Below are positions 24,702 to 33,129 of a stretch of 40,377 nt of DNA, one piece after another. This DNA is from CAYYNQ01 sp964473105 (GTDB lineage Bacteria > Sumerlaeota > Sumerlaeia > MVZB01): assembly GCA_964473105.1 (NCBI GenBank), contig CAYYNQ010000069.1, positions 1 to 40,377 of the forward strand, in the 5' to 3' direction. Made by a program: the position numbers and the translations under genes. Each line of letters opens with the position of its first letter. The stretch's first letter is position 1. Under the pieces are notes generated by a model that was given only the letters and a program-made list of their open reading frames with translations, was not told where the DNA came from and searched no databases.

Positions 24702-27700
24702 TCACAGTGATTCAGAGTTGATTGCGGGTTCGATGAACACGATGGGGAAACTTCCCGTTGCATGCCATACATTGCGGTTCCACCAGTAGTCCGTCAGGGC
24801 GTTCAGCCGTTTTGTGAATCGGCCGTCCGGGGGGTGGGCAAACCAGTGCCGGCGCATGTCCAATAGTTTCCGGTTTCTGAATTGATACTTGTCGAGGATT
24901 GGATCGATAAATACCTGCCTGCTGATGATCAGGTCAGTGCCGGGCGACACCCGTGTGAGGTCCCCTTTTTGCTGGATGGGCCTGCAGTTGCGAAAATACC
25001 AGTATCCAGGCCAGCCGGTCTCCTCAACCAGGACCACTCTCCGCGATGACAGCGGCAGCCTGATCTGGACTTGATCGATGTCAAGGTTGCTTGCATCCTC
25101 ATTGATCAGGGTCAGGAATGTTTCCTTGCCCGCTGCAGTGAATGATCCCTTGTAGGTGACACTTTTTCCTGAGTGTTTTACGGACAGGGTGTCAGTTAAC
25201 AGACTCGAATCAGATACCGATGTTCCAGCATGAATCTTCAGGCTTGACCCGCAGCGAGAAGCGTCGATCATGATGAGCTCGAGTTCATATTTCCTCTTTG
25301 CCAGTGTTGGCAGGATATTATAGGCAGCGGCATTATTCAGCCTCATTGTGCCGTTCCCATCCGGGACATGTTCGGGCGTCCCCGAGTGAATTTTCCACCC
25401 GGCCATGTTCTCGGTGAACAGGGATTGGTATGGTTTTCCCCAGTCTTTGAGTTTCTGCTTGCATGTGCGGTCAAACACGGTTGGAGTGTGATTATAGACA
25501 AGCCTTTCACGCGGGTCGGCTGCGCGGTCCAGGATCAGCGGAAGGTCGGCGCGCCATGCGACCAGGTTGATCAGTATGATTGAGACGAATATCGTGAGTT
25601 GGCCCCGAAATGAGAGGCGCCGAATCAGGGGGGACCAGATCCAGCCGACGGCCATGTAAATCGGGAGTATCATATGCACCGCAAGCCACGGGACCTTCTC
25701 CCCGGCAGATGAGTATTGAAACAATGAACAGGCAGCCCACCAGCCTGTCCATGCAGCGAGAAGACGGTGTTCCTTCAATGCGATAATCGACCAAGTCAGC
25801 AGCGGGGTGAACATCAATCCCAGGGCCAGCATGCTTCCCGAAGGTTCAATGTGAAGAAATTCCGAGATCTTCATCAGCAGTTGGGGTGGCTTGTCCAGGA
25901 TCATGAGAACCAGCAGTAACAGGATGAAGGACCATGAGGTTATCATAGTCACGGTCCGCTTTGGTCCATGCCCGAAAAAATTTAATGTAAACAGGGTTAT
26001 CAGCAATCCTCCGGCCAGAAGGGCCGTGAGAATCGTGAGTGTTGGCCAGGTTGTGAAGTCATTGATACCATTTCCCAGTTTCGCCAGAGACGGTGGCAGC
26101 CCGTCATGCGTGTACAGTATGTAAAACGGAAGGAAACCCCAGGTCAGGAGGCTGATTGTCACCCAGGTTCCGGGCCTTATCGATTTATTGCATATCTTGA
26201 GAAGCGTTATGAACAGCAGATGGAGGATCAGGATCAGGACCGGGTAGATCAACCAGGTGGGTGTTGGGTGGTCGACAATGCCGATCCAGGCCATCCAGAG
26301 GATGAAACCTGCGAGCAGGGAATATCCATAGAACCGGAGACGGGCGGGGCGGAGCATGGCGTCAAATAGGAGGCCGGCATAAAGCAGCAACAGGACTGGG
26401 AGTTCATAAGTCATCAGGATCGGTATATGATAGTGAAGGGGGCCCTCGATGCGGTGTTCCTTGTGTTGGCCGAGCCAGTAATCCCAGCTGCCCTTCATGT
26501 TGTCGAGCCAACCCTCTTTGAACTGGGGGGCGGTTGAGCCATATATCACGGCCAGAATCATGATTCCCATAAGAATACCGAGGGTGTAACCACCGATTTT
26601 CAGGGGAATATGAGCCAGGCTTTTCTTCTGTTCGATTGAGGTGTATGACGTCACGGGCTCAGGCTCGGGTTGAATGTTCGGCGGAGTCGGCTCGGACTCC
26701 CCGGTGATTTTTCCAAAACTCGGGCGAACATATGGCGTGTCCGAAGACGCGCCTTTCAGGGAATTCCTGACAGAGGGCTTTGAATACTTGTTTTGAGAGG
26801 GTATCGGCCGCCAAGGGAGGACCGGTTTTCTCCAGAACAGGCGAATTCCGAGGCAAACGATGCCGAAAGTCATTCCGCTTGCGTAGACAAATAGAGCGTT
26901 TTCCTTGACAGCCAGCATGGCCAGCATGCCCGCCATGCCCATGATGGCCCAGAGTGGACTGGTCCTGGACCGTGTCAGCGCACGGCTCATCCCTAGCATG
27001 CCGATCATCATGACCATACAAAATACCATCTCATTGCGGATAAACCGGCTGTAATAGAGGAGGATGGGTGATGTAAACAGGATTGATGCGAACCACCAGC
27101 GGTATCTTGAAGGCCAAAGGCCAAGACAGGCTGCCATGGCAACGATGGAACAGATTGCAATGAATGTGCGCGCACTTCCAGTCGAGTCGCCCATCAGGCA
27201 ATAGGTGTATCCCATTCCCAGGATCATTAACGGTCCGTGCAGGATGGGTTTGTGGGTGTAACCCGGGGGGACAAACGGCTCGATCCAGGACTTCAGGGTA
27301 CTGGTGGTGTTGATGTGTATGGTAAGGCGTGTCTCGCCCGGTTGATTGGGGTCCTCCACTTCGTTAATCGTGACTTCATGGAATTTGGCGGCATCCGGGA
27401 ATTTATGTTTCAGATCCTCAACGCGAATTACGGCCTCTTTTCGGTCACGAAGCGGGCTTTGGGCAGCGTTGGCCTCGGATCTGATATTCTCAAGACCTTC
27501 TTCAAGAAGTTCATTGTTGCGAATACGGTTTTTGCGTTCCCGTTTCTTCTCGAGTTTTTTGTGGTGCTGGAAGGCATACCAGGCGAACATGCTTTCATCA
27601 TGCATGAGTGGTTTGCTGTCGAGATTAATGAGGCGGGGGATGGCCAGCAGGGCGACCAGTAGGATAACCTGGGACAATCGTGCGGCTGGTGAGGTCTTTT

Positions 27701-27707
27701 TTTTCAT
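24702..27707 (-). CDS. TIGR03663-family (Agl23-like) multi-helix membrane protein, probable GT-C-type glycosyltransferase
   Basis: Helix 1 is followed by KPLMHDESMFAWYAF, matching the family's HHDEAIHAW motif. The Asp-Glu pair (37-38) corresponds to the catalytic acidic site of GT-C glycosyltransferases acting on lipid-linked sugars. About twelve further helices lie between residues 155 and 690. Unusual features are a charged insert (about 48-140) directly after the acidic motif, a Pro-rich soluble loop (about 305-365), and a C-terminal extracytoplasmic part (about 700-1001). It is longer than the members I know. It lies 5 bases after the DUF2298 gene, its usual partner. The family is annotated as flippase-associated, but the reaction is not established. 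Confidence 0.82.
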   Translation of the reverse strand: MKKKTSPAARLSQVILLVALLAIPRLINLDSKPLMHDESMFAWYAFQHHKKLEKKRERKNRIRNNELLEEGLENIRSEANAAQSPLRDRKEAVIRVEDLKHKFPDAAKFHEVTINEVEDPNQPGETRLTIHINTTSTLKSWIEPFVPPGYTHKPILHGPLMILGMGYTYCLMGDSTGSARTFIAICSIVAMAACLGLWPSRYRWWFASILFTSPILLYYSRFIRNEMVFCMVMMIGMLGMSRALTRSRTSPLWAIMGMAGMLAMLAVKENALFVYASGMTFGIVCLGIRLFWRKPVLPWRPIPSQNKYSKPSVRNSLKGASSDTPYVRPSFGKITGESEPTPPNIQPEPEPVTSYTSIEQKKSLAHIPLKIGGYTLGILMGIMILAVIYGSTAPQFKEGWLDNMKGSWDYWLGQHKEHRIEGPLHYHIPILMTYELPVLLLLYAGLLFDAMLRPARLRFYGYSLLAGFILWMAWIGIVDHPTPTWLIYPVLILILHLLFITLLKICNKSIRPGTWVTISLLTWGFLPFYILYTHDGLPPSLAKLGNGINDFTTWPTLTILTALLAGGLLITLFTLNFFGHGPKRTVTMITSWSFILLLLVLMILDKPPQLLMKISEFLHIEPSGSMLALGLMFTPLLTWSIIALKEHRLLAAWTGWWAACSLFQYSSAGEKVPWLAVHMILPIYMAVGWIWSPLIRRLSFRGQLTIFVSIILINLVAWRADLPLILDRAADPRERLVYNHTPTVFDRTCKQKLKDWGKPYQSLFTENMAGWKIHSGTPEHVPDGNGTMRLNNAAAYNILPTLAKRKYELELIMIDASRCGSSLKIHAGTSVSDSSLLTDTLSVKHSGKSVTYKGSFTAAGKETFLTLINEDASNLDIDQVQIRLPLSSRRVVLVEETGWPGYWYFRNCRPIQQKGDLTRVSPGTDLIISRQVFIDPILDKYQFRNRKLLDMRRHWFAHPPDGRFTKRLNALTDYWWNRNVWHATGSFPIVFIEPAINSESL

Positions 27708-27712
27708 GTCAG

Positions 27713-30046
27713 CTATTTGTCAAACTCTGCGGGTCTAAAATCAAACAAATAATAGTTCTTTCCCCGGATTCCAGGGGTTGAAAAAACAGCTTTGGTGGCG
27801 GCCTTTTTCATGATTTCCACAGACCCGGAACCGTAGCGTTCAAACTCAATTACGCCGAACAATACCCAGGGCACGCCCAGGCGATGCGCCCGCATGCGCA
27901 TACTGTCAACATCATCTGCCCGATAGAAAGCGTCGATTTCACTGGTCCGACGGCGAGTTGAATTGTATGCGGTTTGGCCACGCCACTGATGTTCATGGTG
28001 CTGCCAGCCCATGAGTGTTGGACGCCCTGCGAGACTGGCGACACGACCGCCGTAGTCGTATCCGCCCGGCCAGGCCTTGGAGCCCCCCCTTGCCGGTATT
28101 GCTGCCTCGAGGACAGGATCCCCTGGCGGAACATGGGCCCGAACGTATTTGAGAAGCGGCAGCTCTGACCGGTAATCGAGATTTCCTTTGTCTGTGCGGT
28201 GTTTAATAAAGTCCCATGAGTTCAGGGTCGGTTTTCGCTCCTGCAGATCGCCGATACGGGCCTGACCGATCCTTGCAGGGATTGCCCGGACCGGATAGAT
28301 CATCATCACACATAAAAAACAAGTAGCAGGAATCATGGCCATCATCATGGCGAAGGGACGATGCTGCACGGATCGTACTGAAGACTGTGCGGCAAGTATC
28401 ATGAGAATAATCAGGACCGGCCAGGCCGGATAGGTTAACTTAAAGTAGGAATTGTATCGTCTTAATGTGCTGTTGTCAAAACGGTCGGTGATATACAGCC
28501 ATTCAACACCGATCAGCACGGCCAGGATTCCGCCGATGTATGCAAGAATCATGATTCTTTTGTGCCGGGAGGTGGAAATTAATATCATGCACATGAGCAT
28601 GCCGCATCCCGACCAAGTCAATGTAGCCGCAAGTCCTGTCCCCGCATGCCATCCCGTCATTATCATCACTTGACCCGCGATCCATGGGACGATGGTTGCC
28701 CATGATCTTTTTGCCAACATGAGACATGTCGAGAACAGCATCCCCCATACGATGGGAAATCCCCACATCATGAAGAGTTCCCGAGACTGGGTCCGGAATT
28801 GCGAATCTAATACCTTTAGCGGAACTGAGGCGATTCCGACCCCGGGGGATCTGGACAGGGCCGAAGTCGCTTCACTCATCATCAAATGGATTGAGCCGCC
28901 CAGCACAAGAACAAACACGAAAACGGCACCGAGCGCGACAGGGCCTCTGCGTGGATTCAGCATGAACTGGACCATAAGAAAAAGCAGCAGCACAAACAGG
29001 GTCAAGGGGAGATTCCACATGTTGGAAAGGCAGGCAGCCAGTCCCAGTCCGACCCAAGTTGCAAAAAGCAGAAGTAAAGGGTAAATCCTCTCGATCCGGA
29101 GCAGTTTCCCGTGAATCAGCCATCGGTAACCGGCTGTCGTGACAGCCAGCCAAGCGATGAACCAGGGCAGTGCGAGATGATGAGCATGAAAATCACCGAG
29201 GATTGCACTGAATGCCGGGAATTCATCCACGATGTCAGAAATGGCCCGCGAAGGCCCCCAGAAGGGATAATGGGTCCAAGAAAATTGACCGGGGGACTGG
29301 AGCGTCTTGAAGAGATCAGTCATTGCATGTGGGTTGCCACCCCAGCAGATGGCAAAGGCGCCAATGTAGGACCAACTGTTCCTGACCCTCAGTGAATGCG
29401 CCAGCAGCCAGCAGGCCTCCCAGATCAGTGTGACCATTCTTGCGAATGCCAGGTTTATGGACAGGTCTGCCGGAATGAAACCGATGCGGGTGACCCAGCT
29501 CCAGTGAAAATGCCCCCAATAGTAATAGTGCAGCGCATGACCTGAAAACCAGTAATCATCGGGTGGCAGTTGTTCAGCATGCCATGTTGACCAGAAGAAC
29601 ATTGCATTGGCAAATTTCTCTGCGCCCGATGCACTGACCTGAAAAGTCATTTCAGGAACCATGCGTCGGAAACAGATGAAACCCAGAAACAGGGCCATGG
29701 TCGTCAAGTCGATACAGACATCACGGACATGAATTCCACGATAGTTTCCGGTTTGTTCATAACCTAGCCATCGTAGGATGCCGTAATTGCGGCCGCGCAA
29801 CAGGAACCACCAGATGCTTGCGATTGCGAGGCTGATCCAGGCCCAGCCAAATGCGCGTGACAGGAATATTCCGTCCAAGTGAGCCAGCGCCCAGATTGGA
29901 AACAGGATAAGGAGGGAGCCGGCTAGTCTGGAGAGCACGCGGCAGACGTTACCTTCCAGTCCATTCCAAACTAGAAGGAAACGCAGCGGAAGGCTGATCA
30001 ACTCAAAAAAGAGAATGATAAGGATTGCGTATCCAAAATCGGCCAT
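27713..30046 (-). CDS. DUF2298 (Chlor_Arch_YYY) membrane protein, TIGR03662-type
   Basis: This is a polytopic membrane protein with about fifteen helices. The signature loop after the first helices reads WHAEQLPPDDYWFSGHALHYYYWGHF, the YYY motif that names the family. A conserved soluble C-terminus includes RTSEIDAFYRADDVD...LGVPWVLFGVIEFERYGSG, also typical. The ATG at 30046 is preferred because GGAAAG lies 6 bases upstream and the first helix begins at once; the frame is open to 30124. It is the first gene of a two-gene operon with the TIGR03663 protein. Co-occurrence of the two families in Archaea and Chloroflexi suggests a shared role in lipid-linked sugar handling; that role is inferred. 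Confidence 0.84.
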   Translation of the reverse strand: MADFGYAILIILFFELISLPLRFLLVWNGLEGNVCRVLSRLAGSLLILFPIWALAHLDGIFLSRAFGWAWISLAIASIWWFLLRGRNYGILRWLGYEQTGNYRGIHVRDVCIDLTTMALFLGFICFRRMVPEMTFQVSASGAEKFANAMFFWSTWHAEQLPPDDYWFSGHALHYYYWGHFHWSWVTRIGFIPADLSINLAFARMVTLIWEACWLLAHSLRVRNSWSYIGAFAICWGGNPHAMTDLFKTLQSPGQFSWTHYPFWGPSRAISDIVDEFPAFSAILGDFHAHHLALPWFIAWLAVTTAGYRWLIHGKLLRIERIYPLLLLFATWVGLGLAACLSNMWNLPLTLFVLLLFLMVQFMLNPRRGPVALGAVFVFVLVLGGSIHLMMSEATSALSRSPGVGIASVPLKVLDSQFRTQSRELFMMWGFPIVWGMLFSTCLMLAKRSWATIVPWIAGQVMIMTGWHAGTGLAATLTWSGCGMLMCMILISTSRHKRIMILAYIGGILAVLIGVEWLYITDRFDNSTLRRYNSYFKLTYPAWPVLIILMILAAQSSVRSVQHRPFAMMMAMIPATCFLCVMMIYPVRAIPARIGQARIGDLQERKPTLNSWDFIKHRTDKGNLDYRSELPLLKYVRAHVPPGDPVLEAAIPARGGSKAWPGGYDYGGRVASLAGRPTLMGWQHHEHQWRGQTAYNSTRRRTSEIDAFYRADDVDSMRMRAHRLGVPWVLFGVIEFERYGSGSVEIMKKAATKAVFSTPGIRGKNYYLFDFRPAEFDK

Positions 30047-30301
30047 GAAAGCTTTCCGAATGATCCAGTTATTGGGCCCAAGGGCATGGATGGAATCCAG
30101 CCATTGCAGACCCCGGGAGTTCATACATAGGACATGAAAGCACTCAAGTCTTTATATTTCAATGTTTAAGAACCTGCCCGCAGCACTTAATGCTGATTCA
30201 GTTAGCGGGTCCCGGATGGATGTATTACGAGTGTGAACTGTAACAGGATCAATAATCTTTACAAATTATCCCCCCTTCTTTAGTATAAGTCGGTCTCTTT
30301 G

Positions 30302-30315
30302 AAGTCCATGGACTT
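30302..30315. promoter_or_regulatory. 14-base perfect palindrome before the pseudophosphatase gene
   Basis: AAGTCCATGGACTT is a perfect palindrome 6 bases before the ATG at 30322. A TATAAG hexamer at 30284-30289 could be a -10 box, which would put the palindrome at about +6 to +19 of the transcript, a common place for a repressor site. No good -35 at normal spacing is visible. Confidence 0.35.
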
Positions 30316-30321
30316 AGCCTA

Positions 30322-31266
30322 ATGAGGCCCCGGTTATCCGGCAGAAATCACAGCATTAGGGTGGATCGTGTGCCTACTCGCATCATCCCGTTTCGTGAGC
30401 GGCTGAAGAAAAGGAAGAAGTTGATCCTTTTCATCAGCACCGCTGACACCTGTCGTTCCCCTATGGCCTCAGGGCATTTCCGGCTGTTACTTGAACAAAA
30501 CCGGATTTCTGAAATCGAGGTTAGATCGGCCGGGGTCATGACGATCAGCGGTCTGCTTGCCAGCTCCGAAGCAGTTCAAGTGATGGATGGGGAGCAAGTG
30601 GACCTGAGGAGACACCGCTCCACCAAGATGACCGAGGATTTGATCCGTAAGTCGGACCTGATTCTTGCCATGACTCCCTACCATCGGCAGATGGCGTTGC
30701 GAATGTCGCCCGAAGCACGAAGCAAGACCCATTTGTTCAAGGAATTTACGCGGAGTGATCTGAACAATGTCCAGATTGCCGATCCGATGGGCTGCACTTT
30801 GGAGGTTTTCAAGAGGTGTTTCAGAGAAATCAAGTCTGCCTGTGTCAAGCTAATCAGGCATGAGTATGTGTCGGGGAATACCGCAGTTGAAACGGCCCGG
30901 AGGGCGAAGAAAAAGCAGGAATCTCAATCTGTAAAAACAGATCAATTAAAAAAATCGGCCCGGAAAAACAAGCCCATAAAGGTAGTTGGACCAGATTCAT
31001 CCGGGAAATCTGGCAAGACCAGGCCATCAAAGCCCTCAAAAGTAGCAAAGAAGGCGGCGGCCCGAAAAAAAAGCGCTGCTGTTGGGACAAATAAAAACGT
31101 TTCCCAGAAGAAAACGATTGGGAAATCGGTACAAAAGGCAGTCGCGAAAAAGGCTGTCAGGAAGGCGCCCGTGAAAAAGGCTGGCAAGAAGGGCGCCAGC
31201 AAGAAAGAGGCGGTGAAATCAGGGCGGGCAGTAAAAAAGGAACTTATTCGGGGAAAGAAAAGATAG
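30322..31266 (+). CDS. Degenerate low-molecular-weight protein phosphatase (YwlE-like) with lysine-rich tail
   Basis: Residues about 32-182 have the low-molecular-weight phosphatase fold, and the gene order (then rpiB, glyA) matches ywlE of Bacillus, a protein-arginine phosphatase. The phosphate loop CTGNTCRS reads STADTCRS here: the nucleophilic Cys is Ser39 (codon AGC, 30436-30438) and Gly-Asn is Ala-Asp, while Arg45 and the general-acid Asp154-Pro155 remain. Loss of the Cys should abolish the normal reaction. Residues 193-314 are a Lys/Ala/Arg-rich tail like histone H1, likely to bind nucleic acid. The ATG has no ribosome site; GTG codons at 30361 or 30370 may be the start. It may be a pseudophosphatase that binds phosphorylated partners. 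Confidence 0.85.
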   Translation: MRPRLSGRNHSIRVDRVPTRIIPFRERLKKRKKLILFISTADTCRSPMASGHFRLLLEQNRISEIEVRSAGVMTISGLLASSEAVQVMDGEQVDLRRHRSTKMTEDLIRKSDLILAMTPYHRQMALRMSPEARSKTHLFKEFTRSDLNNVQIADPMGCTLEVFKRCFREIKSACVKLIRHEYVSGNTAVETARRAKKKQESQSVKTDQLKKSARKNKPIKVVGPDSSGKSGKTRPSKPSKVAKKAAARKKSAAVGTNKNVSQKKTIGKSVQKAVAKKAVRKAPVKKAGKKGASKKEAVKSGRAVKKELIRGKKR

Positions 31267-31269
31267 GCC

Positions 31270-31713
31270 GTGAAGATTGCCTTTGCAAATGATCATGGTG
31301 GATTTGAAATGCGCCGGGCGATTTTGGCGGCTTTGGAAAGAAGGGGCGTTCAGGTGGACGATTTCGGTGCGACCGATGAGACCAGCATTGATTATCCGGA
31401 TGTCGCAAGGCAAGCCTGCGAATCGATCGTTAATGGGCGGTCCGAGCGCGCAATCCTGGTTTGTGGGTCCGGTATTGGAATTTCCATAGCGGCCAACAAA
31501 ATCAAGGGGATACGATGTGCGCTTTGTCATGATGAATATGACGCCGTGATGTCACGAAAACATAATGATGCGAATGCACTAGCCTTGCGGGGAAGGGAGT
31601 TTGACCCGGAACAAAACGTCCGGATCCTGAATGCATGGCTGGATGCCCAGTTCGAGGATGCCGAGGGTAGGCACACACGGAGAATTGGAAAAATCAGGAG
31701 TCTGGAGGAGTAG
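31270..31713 (+). CDS. rpiB: Ribose-5-phosphate isomerase B
   Basis: The enzyme interconverts ribose 5-phosphate and ribulose 5-phosphate in the pentose phosphate pathway. The start MKIAFANDHGG contains the conserved Asp8-His9; the catalytic Cys65 lies in CGSGIGISIAANKIKGIR. The segment SRKHNDANALALRGRE and the C-terminal HTRRIGKI match the family. Length (147) is normal. It begins with GTG three bases after the phosphatase-like gene's stop, so the two are translationally close and probably one operon with glyA. Confidence 0.95.
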   Translation: MKIAFANDHGGFEMRRAILAALERRGVQVDDFGATDETSIDYPDVARQACESIVNGRSERAILVCGSGIGISIAANKIKGIRCALCHDEYDAVMSRKHNDANALALRGREFDPEQNVRILNAWLDAQFEDAEGRHTRRIGKIRSLEE

Positions 31714-31831
31714 GTAATCTCTGGATTTCATGGCAACGGCTGACGGGTCGTTTGTTGTGGACTTGCCGATTTCAGGTGGGAGATGTCGGCTGTGCCAAGC
31801 CCGCTTGGCTCGAGGAATCTTTAATATATCA

Positions 31832-33100
31832 ATGTTTGATCATATCCATGCCCAGGATGACCGGCTTGCGCAGGCCATGTGCGCTGAACATAAGCGCCAG
31901 TTGAACAAACTGGAACTCATTGCATCGGAAAATTTCGTGTCACCCGCTGTTCTGGAGGCGGCGGGATCAGTGCTCACACACAAGTATGCCGAGGGTTATC
32001 CTGGCCGGCGTTATTATGGAGGTTGCGAGCATGTTGATTTGGTCGAACAACTCGCTATTGAACGTGCCATGGAGCTCTTCGGGGCCGATCATGCAAATGT
32101 TCAGCCGCATTCAGGATCCACGGCCAACCTGATAGCCTATCATGCCCTTATAAAACCTGGTGACACGATGATGGGCCTAGACTTGGCTCACGGCGGCCAT
32201 ATGACGCATGGGCTCAAGGTCAATTTCTCGGGATTCAAATACCGCATCGTCAGTTATGGCCTGAATCAGGAGACAGAATTGATTGATTATGATGCACTTG
32301 AAAGATCAGCTTTGGAGTGCCGCCCGGCCCTTATTGTGGCCGGATACAGTGCCTATCCCAGGGTGATGGATTTTCCAAGGTTTCGTGAAATCGCCGATAG
32401 GGTTGGGGCTCTTCTGCTGACCGACATGGCCCATTTTTCTGGTCTAGCAGCCGTGGGGGAATATCCCAACCCAGTCCCTTTTTCAGATGTTGTGACCTCT
32501 ACGACGCACAAGACACTTAGAGGGCCCCGGAGCGGGATCATCCTGACCGGCGGGGATTTCAAGAGCGCCGTAGACAGAGCCACGTTCCCCGGATTTCAGG
32601 GGGGGCCACTGATGCATATCATCGCGGCCAAGGCAGTGGCCTTTGCAGAGGCCTTAACACCGGGTTTCAGAGATTATCAGAAACAGACCCGCATCAATGC
32701 ACGTATTTTGTCCGAAGCCCTCCAGTCCGAAGGTTTCAGGATCGTCTCGGGAGGTACCGATAATCATCTCATGTTGGTTGATGTGTCCGGCTTTGGGATT
32801 ACCGGGAAGACTGCCGAACAATGTTTAGATGATGCTGGCATCACGTGTAATAAGAACATGATCCCGTTTGATTCTCGCAAGCCGACGGTGACTAGTGGTA
32901 TTCGGCTTGGAACGCCGGCCCTGACGACCCGAGGCATGAGCGGTAGCCAGATGAGGACCATCGCACGCTGGATTGCGGGTGTTCTTCGTGATCCGGACAA
33001 TCAGTCCCTAAAGGATTCGACTTCCGAAGAAATCCGTGAATTCACGGCCGATTTCCCCCTTCATGTTCCGGTGAATGAGCAGGGACCCGTCATAACTTGA
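31832..33100 (+). CDS. glyA: Serine hydroxymethyltransferase
   Basis: This pyridoxal-phosphate enzyme converts serine and tetrahydrofolate to glycine and methylene-tetrahydrofolate. Visible family motifs are LIASENFVS near residue 28, KYAEGYPGRRYYGG near 51, QPHSGSTAN near 91, and TSTTHKTLRGPRSG, with Lys227 as the cofactor-binding residue. The C-terminal GIRLGTPALTTRG is also standard. The ATG at 31832 gives the usual 422-residue protein with the canonical MFDHIH-type start. An in-frame ATG at 31730 would add 34 residues with Cys pairs (GGRCRLCQARL) and cannot be excluded. GAGG lies 16 bases before 31832, which is far. Confidence 0.96.
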   Translation: MFDHIHAQDDRLAQAMCAEHKRQLNKLELIASENFVSPAVLEAAGSVLTHKYAEGYPGRRYYGGCEHVDLVEQLAIERAMELFGADHANVQPHSGSTANLIAYHALIKPGDTMMGLDLAHGGHMTHGLKVNFSGFKYRIVSYGLNQETELIDYDALERSALECRPALIVAGYSAYPRVMDFPRFREIADRVGALLLTDMAHFSGLAAVGEYPNPVPFSDVVTSTTHKTLRGPRSGIILTGGDFKSAVDRATFPGFQGGPLMHIIAAKAVAFAEALTPGFRDYQKQTRINARILSEALQSEGFRIVSGGTDNHLMLVDVSGFGITGKTAEQCLDDAGITCNKNMIPFDSRKPTVTSGIRLGTPALTTRGMSGSQMRTIARWIAGVLRDPDNQSLKDSTSEEIREFTADFPLHVPVNEQGPVIT

Positions 33101-33129
33101 ATCTGACGCGGACTGGGGTGGTGGAGATA

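Noticed and set aside
30451..30456. Cys44 as a substitute nucleophile in the YwlE-like protein
   Set aside because: In the CX5R loop the nucleophile must be six residues before the Arg (position 39, here Ser). Cys44 directly precedes Arg45 and corresponds to the second, non-catalytic Cys of the family.
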